Below, one piece after another: positions 57,603-64,000 of a stretch of 64,000 nt of DNA. The DNA is from Woeseiaceae bacterium. GTDB taxonomy: Bacteria; Pseudomonadota; Gammaproteobacteria; Steroidobacterales; Woeseiaceae. Where the stretch lies: the NCBI GenBank assembly GCA_028280615.1, contig JANQLK010000016.1:186001-250000 (forward strand). Direction: 5' to 3'. The notes under the pieces are model-generated. The model ran no database searches. It worked only from the letters and a program-made list of their open reading frames with translations, and was not told the origin of the DNA. The translations under genes and the position numbers were made by a program. Within the stretch, counting starts at the first letter, position 1. Each line of letters begins with the position of its first letter.

Positions 57603-58013
57603 ATGAATACGTCAGTCGAGACCAAGTACCCGACGCTTAAGGAAATGGGCGTCGAAAGCCCGCATCAGATCGAGAAGTACCACATCACGAGTATCAACGC
57701 GGTCGACGTCCTGAGGCTGATCTACGATCGGCCCGACGGTTCGTTCCTGCCGTCGTATCGCAGCTACAGGTTTCCCCGCGTTCAGGAGCAGGACGCCAGC
57801 GGCAGGAAAAAAGACGCCAAGCAGGCCAAGCTTCGTACCCATCCCAAGCTGCTCGCGGCTATCGAGGAACTGGACACGCTGCTGACCAAGATGTCGAGCA
57901 AGGAAAGCATCAAGGACGAAATACTGGACGAAATCGCGATGCTCGAGGAAGACATCGCGATCCGCGGCGAACGCATCAAGGTCCTGGCCCGCCGCATTCT
58001 CGAGGCCGACTGA
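57603..58013 (+). CDS. DUF3461 family protein
   Basis: 136 residues from the ATG at 57603 with GAGAAGG upstream. The start YPTLKEMGVESPHQIEKYHI and DVLRLIYDRPDGSFLPSYRS followed by a Lys/Arg stretch are like DUF3461 proteins. The rest is helical and charged (ELDTLLTKMSSKESIKDEIL). No signal or membrane segment, so it is probably cytoplasmic. Function unknown. It precedes the CysB-like gene by 239 bp. Confidence 0.75.
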   Translation: MNTSVETKYPTLKEMGVESPHQIEKYHITSINAVDVLRLIYDRPDGSFLPSYRSYRFPRVQEQDASGRKKDAKQAKLRTHPKLLAAIEELDTLLTKMSSKESIKDEILDEIAMLEEDIAIRGERIKVLARRILEAD

Positions 58014-58252
58014 TTCCCCCGGCACGCTCCGCCCGGATCTGATCCGAGCAGCTCTGCAACCGGTTCGCGCTGCCGTTCGAGGGCTCGTGTCCCACGGGCA
58101 TTCGGCTGTCGACAGCGCGGCGATTTGGTTACCATGACGACTCTTGCGTTCCCGGCGTCCCCTGACGCGCGGGAGCAAAGCAACGGTCGTCGATCGAGCC
58201 GCGGTACCACGGGCGGCCCCCGCCCGAGCGGGTAGCGGTCAAACGGGTCCAC

Positions 58253-59263
58253 ATGACATTACAACAGCTCAAGTACCTGCTCGGCGTCGTCGACAACGGC
58301 CTGAACATCACCGCGGCGTCCGAGCGCCTGTATACGAGCCAGCCCGGCATCAGCAAACAGCTCCGCCGGCTCGAGGAAGAGGTCGGGGTGCAGATATTCT
58401 CGCGCAAGGGCAAGGCGCTGGTCGGCGTAACGCCGGCGGGCGAGACGATCGTGGAATACGCGCGACGCATCCTGCGCGATGTCGACAACATTCGCAGCGT
58501 CGGCCAGGAACTCATGGCGGAGCAGGAAGGCACGTTGTCCATCGCGACGACCAACACGCAGGCCAGGTACGTGTTGCCCGACGTCATAAGCCGGTTTCGC
58601 GAGCAGTACCCGCAGGTCGCGCTCGAGCTTCACCAGGGCACCTCCGAGCAAATCGCCGACCTCGTCGCCGAGGGGCGCGTCGATTTCGCGATCGTCACGG
58701 GCTCGCAGTCGCTGTTTCCGGAACTGAACCGGATTCCCTGCTATCGCTGGGACCGTATCGTGCTGACCCGCAAGGATCATCCGCTGGCGGCGCCCGGCAG
58801 CGAGCTTTCGCTCAAATCGCTGGCCGAGCACCCGCTCGTGACCTACGTGTTCAGCGCAACTCGCAAGTCGTCGTTCCTGGGGGCCTTCGAGCAGCAGGGG
58901 CTCGAGCCGAACGTCGTCTTCACGGCATGGGACGCCGACGTTATCAAGACCTACGTGCGCATGGGTCTTGGCGTCGGGATCATCGCGCCGATGGCGGTGG
59001 TCGAAGAGGACCGCGAGGACTTGCAGGTGATTTGCGGCGATAGCCTGTTCCCGACCGTCACGACGTGGATCGGCCTGCCGCGGGACCGCGCGATCCGGCG
59101 CTACATGATCGACTTCATCGAGCTGTTCCTGCCGTACTGGCCGCGGCAATCCATCGAGCAGGCGGCGGTCGCCGACAACCAGGAGCTGATCGACCGGCTC
59201 GCGACCGAGGTCGACCTGCCGACCCGCGGCAGCCACGACCACGGCGTCTCAGCGGACTGCTGA
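58253..59263 (+). CDS. cysB: CysB-like LysR-type regulator
   Basis: 336 residues, near CysB length. It begins MTLQQLKYLLGVVDNGLNIT with the HTH SERLYTSQPGISKQLRRLEE, as CysB does (most LysR proteins differ in this stretch). Ligand-domain segments include LSIATTNTQARYVLPDVISR, VDFAIVTGSQSLFPE and TYVRMGLGVGIIAPMAV. CysB controls sulfate uptake and cysteine synthesis with N-acetylserine as inducer. If the MetX-like protein makes O-succinylserine, the two could belong to one sulfur scheme; this is only a guess. Confidence 0.85.
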   Translation: MTLQQLKYLLGVVDNGLNITAASERLYTSQPGISKQLRRLEEEVGVQIFSRKGKALVGVTPAGETIVEYARRILRDVDNIRSVGQELMAEQEGTLSIATTNTQARYVLPDVISRFREQYPQVALELHQGTSEQIADLVAEGRVDFAIVTGSQSLFPELNRIPCYRWDRIVLTRKDHPLAAPGSELSLKSLAEHPLVTYVFSATRKSSFLGAFEQQGLEPNVVFTAWDADVIKTYVRMGLGVGIIAPMAVVEEDREDLQVICGDSLFPTVTTWIGLPRDRAIRRYMIDFIELFLPYWPRQSIEQAAVADNQELIDRLATEVDLPTRGSHDHGVSADC

Positions 59264-59425
59264 CTCCGTCGCGGAGCGGGCGTGCCGCGCGGCTTGCCCG
59301 GATCCGGGCCAGTGCTCGGGAAAACCATTCCGATCTCTCGATTTTTCGATCTACGTAAATGTACTTATGCAGGCAACGGATGGCATAATCGAACGACAAC
59401 AACCGTGACCAACGCGGAGAGGCCG

Positions 59426-60937
59426 ATGCAGTTTGAGGGGGCAATCGTAGCCGAGCTGCTCAACGCCGCGCCAGACGCCATGATCGTGGTCGACCGGCGC
59501 GGCCTGATCGTGCTCGCGAATCGGCATGTCGAATCCATGTTCGGCTACCGGCCCAACGAACTCCTTACCCGGCCCATCGAAAGCCTGTTGCCTGAACGTT
59601 TCCGGGCCGCGCACGCGGGACACCGCGGGGCGTACTTCGACAAACCCCGCCGTCGCGAAATGGGCGCCGGACTGGATCTCTACGGCCTGCGCCGGGACGG
59701 CTCCGAATTCCCGGTCGAAATCAGCCTGAGCGCGTTCGAGATGCCGGAGGGCATGATGACCTCGGCGGCGATTCGCGATGTCTCCGACCAGGTCAAGGTG
59801 CGTGAGCAGCTGGCTGCGGCTCGAGACGAGGCCGAACGCGCCAATCGTGCCAAGAGCACGTTCCTCGCGGCCGCGAGCCAGGACCTGCGTCAGCCGCTGC
59901 AGACGCTGAACCTCTTGAACGGGGTACTTGAGAAGACGGCAGACTGCGAGCACTCGATACGGGCCGTCGAACAGCAGACGGCCGCGCTCCAATCGATGTC
60001 CGATCTCCTGAATTCCCTGCTGGACATCAGCAAGCTCGAATCCGGGGCGATCAAGCCCGACGTCGGAGACTGCGACGTTCGCGACGTGTTTCTGAGGCTG
60101 TCGGCCGAGTTCAGCGGCCAGGCCGAGGCCAAGGGCCTCAAGCTGCTGGTCGACAATTGCAGCGACGTCGTGCGGACGGACGCGAGCCTGCTCGAGCAGA
60201 TGATCCAGAAGCTCGTCGCCAACGCGATTCGCTACACGAAAGAGGGGCTCGTGCAGCTGCGTTGCCTGCACATGAACGACGCCGTGCGCATCGAGGTCGC
60301 CGACACCGGCGTCGGCATTCCCCAGGACCGCCTGCGGCCGATCTTCGACGAGTTCCATCAGCTCGACCGGGATCCGGGCGGCGACAGTGAGGGACTTGGC
60401 CTCGGCCTGTCGGTAGTCCAGCGTTTAGCGAGCCTGCTCGACCATCCCATCGACGTCGAATCCCGCCCGGGTGGCGGCAGCTGCTTCGCGGTGACGCTGC
60501 CGCGCAGCGTGACGAACGCCGGATCCCGGCCCGGCGCCGATGCACGGGCCGGGCTCGGTGTGCTGCTCATCGACGACGATCACGCGGTCATCCGGGCCAC
60601 GTCGATGTTGCTCGAATCCGACGGGCACACGGTCTCGGTTGCGACGACGGCCGACGAGGCCATGGCCGTGGCGCGCGCCCGCGGCATCCCGGACGTGGTC
60701 GTCGCCGATCTGCATCTCGGCGACGGGCCGACGGGATTGCACTGTATCGAGCGCTTGCGTAGCTTCGCCGGCGACGAGCTGCCGGCCATTCTCCTGACTG
60801 GCGACACGTCGGCGTCCGTCGGCACGCTGGTATCCGACGTGCCGGCATGCAGGCTCCTGAGCAAACCGGTCGCGGCCGATACCTTGCTCGACATGATCCG
60901 CGACGCGTCCGCTGCCGGTCGTGAAAGCGTCAAGTAG
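59426..60937 (+). CDS. PAS-containing hybrid histidine kinase with an altered phospho-acceptor site
   Basis: 503 residues from the ATG at 59426, with GGAGAGG upstream; a GTG at 59405 is possible. PAS domain about residues 10-125 (AAPDAMIVVDRRGLIVLANR, FGYRPNELLTRPI). HisKA region: FLAAASQDLRQPLQTLNLLN, where kinases of this type have His in place of Gln. ATPase domain intact: ANAIRYTKEG, ADTGVGIPQDRLRP, GLGLGLSVV. The receiver domain about residues 380-500 has the Asp in VVADLHLGDGPTG. It is soluble, with no membrane helix. Without the His it may not autophosphorylate. Confidence 0.85.
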   Translation: MQFEGAIVAELLNAAPDAMIVVDRRGLIVLANRHVESMFGYRPNELLTRPIESLLPERFRAAHAGHRGAYFDKPRRREMGAGLDLYGLRRDGSEFPVEISLSAFEMPEGMMTSAAIRDVSDQVKVREQLAAARDEAERANRAKSTFLAAASQDLRQPLQTLNLLNGVLEKTADCEHSIRAVEQQTAALQSMSDLLNSLLDISKLESGAIKPDVGDCDVRDVFLRLSAEFSGQAEAKGLKLLVDNCSDVVRTDASLLEQMIQKLVANAIRYTKEGLVQLRCLHMNDAVRIEVADTGVGIPQDRLRPIFDEFHQLDRDPGGDSEGLGLGLSVVQRLASLLDHPIDVESRPGGGSCFAVTLPRSVTNAGSRPGADARAGLGVLLIDDDHAVIRATSMLLESDGHTVSVATTADEAMAVARARGIPDVVVADLHLGDGPTGLHCIERLRSFAGDELPAILLTGDTSASVGTLVSDVPACRLLSKPVAADTLLDMIRDASAAGRESVK

Positions 60938-60955
60938 ACCCTTTCAGGGATAGCC

Positions 60956-61486
60956 ATGCGCATCGATGCCATCCAGATCGGGCACAGTCCGCCCGACGAC
61001 GTCAACGTGATTATCGAGGTGCCGCTCGGCGGCCAGCCGATCAAGTACGAGCTGGACAAGGAGGCCGGCACGCTCGTTGTCGATCGTTTCCTGTACACGC
61101 CCATGTCCTACCCGGGCAACTACGGATTCGTTCCGCATACGCTGTCCGAGGACGGCGATCCGATAGACGTGCTCGTGTGCAACACGCGAGAGCTGGCTCC
61201 GGGCTGCGTGATCAACGTCCGGCCGATCGGCGTTCTGATCATGGAGGACAACGCGGGCCAGGACGAGAAGATCATCGCCGTGCCTTCGCAGAGAACCACG
61301 AAGCGCTATGACCACGTGCACGATTACAGCGACCTGCCCGACATTACGCTCGAGCAGATCGAGCATTTCTTCGAGCATTACAAGGACCTGGAGCCCGGCA
61401 AGTGGGTCAGGATCGGCGACTGGCACGGCATCGACGATGCGCGCAAAATGATCCGCGAGGCGATCAAACGAGCATCTGCGGGCTAG
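60956..61486 (+). CDS. ppa: Inorganic pyrophosphatase
   Basis: 176 residues, family I. Active-site segments: [40 protein letters not shown] (DGDPID Asp cluster) and [17 protein letters not shown]. It hydrolyses pyrophosphate in the cytoplasm and drives biosynthetic reactions forward. The ATG lies 18 nt after the kinase stop; no direct link to the kinase is known. Confidence 0.97.
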   Translation: MRIDAIQIGHSPPDDVNVIIEVPLGGQPIKYELDKEAGTLVVDRFLYTPMSYPGNYGFVPHTLSEDGDPIDVLVCNTRELAPGCVINVRPIGVLIMEDNAGQDEKIIAVPSQRTTKRYDHVHDYSDLPDITLEQIEHFFEHYKDLEPGKWVRIGDWHGIDDARKMIREAIKRASAG

Positions 61487-61495
61487 AGAGTCTCC

Positions 61496-62413
61496 CTAGA
61501 TCGTGTCGTAGAACGCTTCCATTCTCTTGCGCTCGGCGGCGTCCGGCATGCGGCCCGTAGCGGCCAGCATGTTGTCTTCCACGTGCCGCAGCTTGGTCAT
61601 GCCCGGTATGGCAACGGTCGCGGCCGGGTGAGACAACGCATACTTGAGCAGGAACTGGGCCCAGCTCGAGCAGAATTCCGACGCCCAGTCGGGCAGCGGA
61701 CGGTCCTTGAGCTTCTGGAAGATGCGGCCACCGCCGAATCCCCGGTTGATGATCACGGCTAGCCCTGAGTCCGCGGCGAGCGGCAGCAGCCGGTCGGCCG
61801 ACGTCTGCTGTTCCAGCGAGTAGTTGACCTGTACGAAATCGAGTTCCTGTTCGCGCATGACGGCCTCGAAGTCGCCGTACTGACTCCTACTCGAGGTCGT
61901 GATGCCCACGTAGCGTATTCGGCCCTCGGCCTTCCAATCGCGCATGACCGGCAGCGCTTCACGCCAGCCGAGCAGGTTGTGGACCTGCATGAGGTCCAGG
62001 CTGCCGGTCTTGAGCTTCTCGAATGAAGACCGCATTTGCGCAGCGGTCGCGTCGCGGCCGTCGGCCTTGTCTGCCTTGGTGGCGATAAACAGCGCGTCGC
62101 GAACGCCCAGCTCCGCGATCAGGTCGCCGAGCACGGCCTCGGACGTACGGTACATGGGCGCCGTATCCACGAGCGTGCCGCCGAGCGCATGAAATCGCCC
62201 CAGCGCGGCGAGGAGGGGCTTGCGGGCTGCGGCACTCCTGGCGACGCCATACCGGTTGGTGCCGAGGCCAACGATCGGAATCAGTTCGCCGCTCGACGGG
62301 ATCGGCCGGGTAATCAATTCGTGATCCGCGGCCAATGCACCCCGGCCGCAGAGTGCCAGGGTCGTGCCGGCGCCCAGCGCGGCGCGCGTAAACTCGCGAC
62401 GAGTTAGCTGCAT
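61496..62413 (-). CDS. Tat-exported aldo/keto reductase family protein
   Basis: 305 residues from the ATG at 62413. A twin-arginine signal (MQLTRREFTRAALGAGTTLA) precedes an aldo/keto reductase barrel: IVGLGTNRYGVARS, GGTLVDTAPMYRTSEAVLGD with the catalytic Asp and Tyr, LDLMQVHNLLG and GIRYVGITTSS-like RIRYVGITTSSRS. Tat export of an oxidoreductase of this kind is unusual but known. The substrate is unknown. The gene ends 10 bp beyond the ppa stop on the opposite strand. Confidence 0.88.
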   Translation of the reverse strand: MQLTRREFTRAALGAGTTLALCGRGALAADHELITRPIPSSGELIPIVGLGTNRYGVARSAAARKPLLAALGRFHALGGTLVDTAPMYRTSEAVLGDLIAELGVRDALFIATKADKADGRDATAAQMRSSFEKLKTGSLDLMQVHNLLGWREALPVMRDWKAEGRIRYVGITTSSRSQYGDFEAVMREQELDFVQVNYSLEQQTSADRLLPLAADSGLAVIINRGFGGGRIFQKLKDRPLPDWASEFCSSWAQFLLKYALSHPAATVAIPGMTKLRHVEDNMLAATGRMPDAAERKRMEAFYDTI

Positions 62414-62441
62414 GGTGTCCTCCCGAAGACCAATCGCACTG

Positions 62442-62708
62442 GAACCTATCTCACGATTGCTCGCAGCCGCGTTGCGGTGCGAACGGCCGCGAGGCAAGGC
62501 GCGAGAAGCGCTGTTTGGTCATTCCAAATAAGCGACGAGCAACGCCGCATCGCGGCCGTTCGCGCCACAACCCTTTGGGCCGGCAGCTATTTTTCCGCAA
62601 TTCCGCGTTGCAGCTCGCTGATGTAGTTATACTACACGGCGCTCGCTGCGCCTTGACTTGCGAAAAAATAGCCGCCGGCGCGGCTGCGAGCAATCGTGAG
62701 ATAGGTTC
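62442..62708. repeat. Nested palindromic intergenic element with perfect 30-bp ends
   Basis: The first 30 bases (GAACCTATCTCACGATTGCT and ten more) are exactly complementary to the last 30 (62679-62708). Inside are further pairs: GCGAACGGCCGCGA with TCGCGGCCGTTCGC (from about 62480 and 62550), the GCAGCTATTTTTCCGCAA arm near 62583 with TTGCGAAAAAATAGCCGC near 62659, and small palindromes TTTGGTCATTCCAAA and GTAGTTATACTAC. No protein gene fits. It looks like a MITE or other repeated intergenic element. It fills the 338-bp gap between the reductase and the MaoC gene. Confidence 0.85.
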
Positions 62709-62750
62709 TATACTATTCGCCTGTTTGCCAACGCCACGGGTCAGGCGCCC

Positions 62751-63203
62751 ATGCCAGGTCTCTACTTCGAGGAGTTTTCGGTCGGTCAGCTCATCGATCA
62801 TCCGATTCGCCGCACGGTTACGGAAGCCGACAACGTTCTGTTCACGACGATGACCCACAACCCCGCAGCGCTGCATCTCGATGCCGAGTACATGAAGTCC
62901 ACCGAGTACGGACGGCCGATCGTGAACAGCTGTCTTACCTTGAGTCTCATGGTCGGAATCTCGGTGAACGAAACGACCCACCTGACCGCGGTGGCGAATC
63001 TCGGCTGGACGGACGTCCGGTTTCCAAAGCCCGTGTTTCCGGGCGATACGCTCAGGATCCAGACCGAGGTCCTGACGCTGCGCGAGAGCCGCTCTCGGCC
63101 CGACAACGGCATCGTCGAGTTCGCGCATCGCGCCTATAACCAGGCCGACGAGCTGGTGGGCGAATGTCGCCGCTCGGCGCTCATGCTGAAGCGGCCGGAA
63201 TGA
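62751..63203 (+). CDS. MaoC-like hydratase
   Basis: 150 residues, hotdog fold. MaoC features: [20 protein letters not shown], the hydratase region [20 protein letters not shown] with Asp/His candidates, and a C-terminal beta segment ([20 protein letters not shown]). Such proteins hydrate enoyl-CoA. With the overlapping CitE-type gene next to it, a methylmalyl-CoA/mesaconyl-CoA-like pair is plausible. TATACT at 62709-62714, at the edge of the palindromic element, may be its -10 promoter element. Confidence 0.85.
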   Translation: MPGLYFEEFSVGQLIDHPIRRTVTEADNVLFTTMTHNPAALHLDAEYMKSTEYGRPIVNSCLTLSLMVGISVNETTHLTAVANLGWTDVRFPKPVFPGDTLRIQTEVLTLRESRSRPDNGIVEFAHRAYNQADELVGECRRSALMLKRPE

Positions 63204-64000
63204 TTCGCAGCTTTCTGTTCGTGCCCGCGGACAGCGAGCGCAAGCTCGAGAAGTCCGTCGATGTGGGCGCCGACGCCATCATCGTCGACCTGGAGGACGC
63301 CGTGGCGCCGTCGAAGCGAGCCGAGGCCCGGCAGATCGCGGCCGCGCACGTCGGCGGCCGCGATGACGCCTGGGTCCGGATCAACGCGCTCGACACCGAG
63401 GATGCCGACCACGATCTCGAGGCCGTCATGCCGGCGCGGCCGGCGGGCATCATGCTGCCGAAGCCCGAGAGTGCGGCCGACGCAGTCGATCTCGCGGCGC
63501 GGCTCGACGAGTACGAGGATGCACACGCTATCGACCGCGGCAGCACCGGGATCGTGTGCCTGTGCACCGAGCGTCCCGGGGCGTTGTTCTCGCTCGGAGG
63601 CTACGCCGGCGCAACCGATCGTCTTCGCGGCCTGTCGTGGGGCGCCGAGGACCTGAGTGCCGCGCTGGGCGCCAGTGCGACCCGCGCGGCGAATGGCGGC
63701 TGGCTGCCGCCGTTCGCACTCGCCCGCTCGCTGTGCCTGTTCGCCGCGGCCGCGGCCGAGGTCGCGGCCATCGACACGGTCTACACGGATTTTCGCGATG
63801 CGGACGGACTTCGCGAGTACGCGCTGGCCGCTCGCCGCGACGGCTTTGGCGGCATGCTCGCAATCCATCCGGCGCAGGTCGAAATCATCAACGCGGCGTT
63901 CGTGCCGGACGATGCGGAGGTCGAGCGCGCAAGACGCATCGTTGCGCTGTTTGAGGAAAACCCGGATACCGGCGCGATCGGGCTGGACGGCAAAATGCTG
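63200..64000 (+). CDS. CitE/HpcH-type CoA-ester lyase (5' part, runs off the window)
   Basis: First 267 residues; the frame is open at the right window edge. The ATG overlaps the MaoC stop (ATGA). Family motifs: [40 protein letters not shown] (metal and substrate region), [14 protein letters not shown], and [16 protein letters not shown]. Members include citrate lyase beta subunit and malyl- or methylmalyl-CoA lyases. The overlap with the MaoC gene suggests joint function in malyl-CoA-type C-C bond chemistry; the exact substrate is unknown. Confidence 0.9.
   Translation, partial: MIRSFLFVPADSERKLEKSVDVGADAIIVDLEDAVAPSKRAEARQIAAAHVGGRDDAWVRINALDTEDADHDLEAVMPARPAGIMLPKPESAADAVDLAARLDEYEDAHAIDRGSTGIVCLCTERPGALFSLGGYAGATDRLRGLSWGAEDLSAALGASATRAANGGWLPPFALARSLCLFAAAAAEVAAIDTVYTDFRDADGLREYALAARRDGFGGMLAIHPAQVEIINAAFVPDDAEVERARRIVALFEENPDTGAIGLDGKML

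Overview
The window is a GC-rich, densely coded chromosomal segment from a gammaproteobacterium. The order ndk-rlmN-pilW-rodZ-hisS-yfgM-bamB-der and the set xseA-guaB-guaA-tadA-mltF are gammaproteobacterial arrangements. A MetX-family protein with xanthomonad-like signature residues hints at the Xanthomonadales or a related deep branch, but the genus cannot be fixed from sequence alone.

Layout. 1-3.6 kb: 3' end of a DsbC-like gene, a Nudix hydrolase, tRNA-Leu(CAA), and an ECF-type sigma factor with a membrane-anchored partner and a double-PDZ exported protein. 3.6-10.2 kb: queA-tgt-yajC-secD-secF plus a trans-sulfuration-type PLP enzyme. 10.2-23.6 kb: suhB, trmJ, a cysteine desulfurase, a degenerate IscU-like protein, an IscA-type protein, then the ndk to der block (ispG is absent from its usual place between rodZ and hisS), followed by a MetX-like acyltransferase and a membrane methyltransferase. 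23.6-30.9 kb: an esterase-like lipoprotein, an M23 peptidase, xseA, guaB and guaA.

31-36.2 kb is accessory DNA lying between guaA and tadA: a CocE-type hydrolase, a lone IS end, two small genes of unknown function, a decayed PEP-CTERM sorting signal and an IS5-like element whose transposase has one in-frame amber codon. tadA and mltF then resume the backbone. At 38.4 kb tRNA-Ser(CGA) is followed by tandem 168-bp repeats, each carrying the last 19 bases of the tRNA, a terminator hairpin and four consecutive GNA-loop hairpins. An 89-bp copy recurs 0.74 kb further on, beyond a parD and a truncated parE. This is the most unusual structure in the window and resembles the rtT/tyrT repeats of E. coli in layout only.

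39.6-49.1 kb: a hydrolase with a membrane C-terminus, a YedK/HMCES protein, a double VWA protein, an orphan LacI DNA-binding domain, a DUF305-LVIVD fusion and an EreA-like secreted protein. 49.2-57.4 kb: a gene set fitting aerobic CoA-thioester degradation of 2-aminobenzoate (bifunctional monooxygenase/reductase, MarR regulator, SDR, enoyl-CoA hydratase, acyl-CoA dehydrogenase, thioesterase, RidA, CoA ligase), with an AT-rich direct-repeat operator candidate between the two divergent units. 57.6-64 kb: DUF3461 protein, CysB-like regulator, a hybrid histidine kinase whose phospho-acceptor His reads as Gln, ppa, a Tat-exported aldo/keto reductase, a 267-bp nested palindromic element with perfect 30-bp ends, a MaoC hydratase and the start of a CitE-type lyase.
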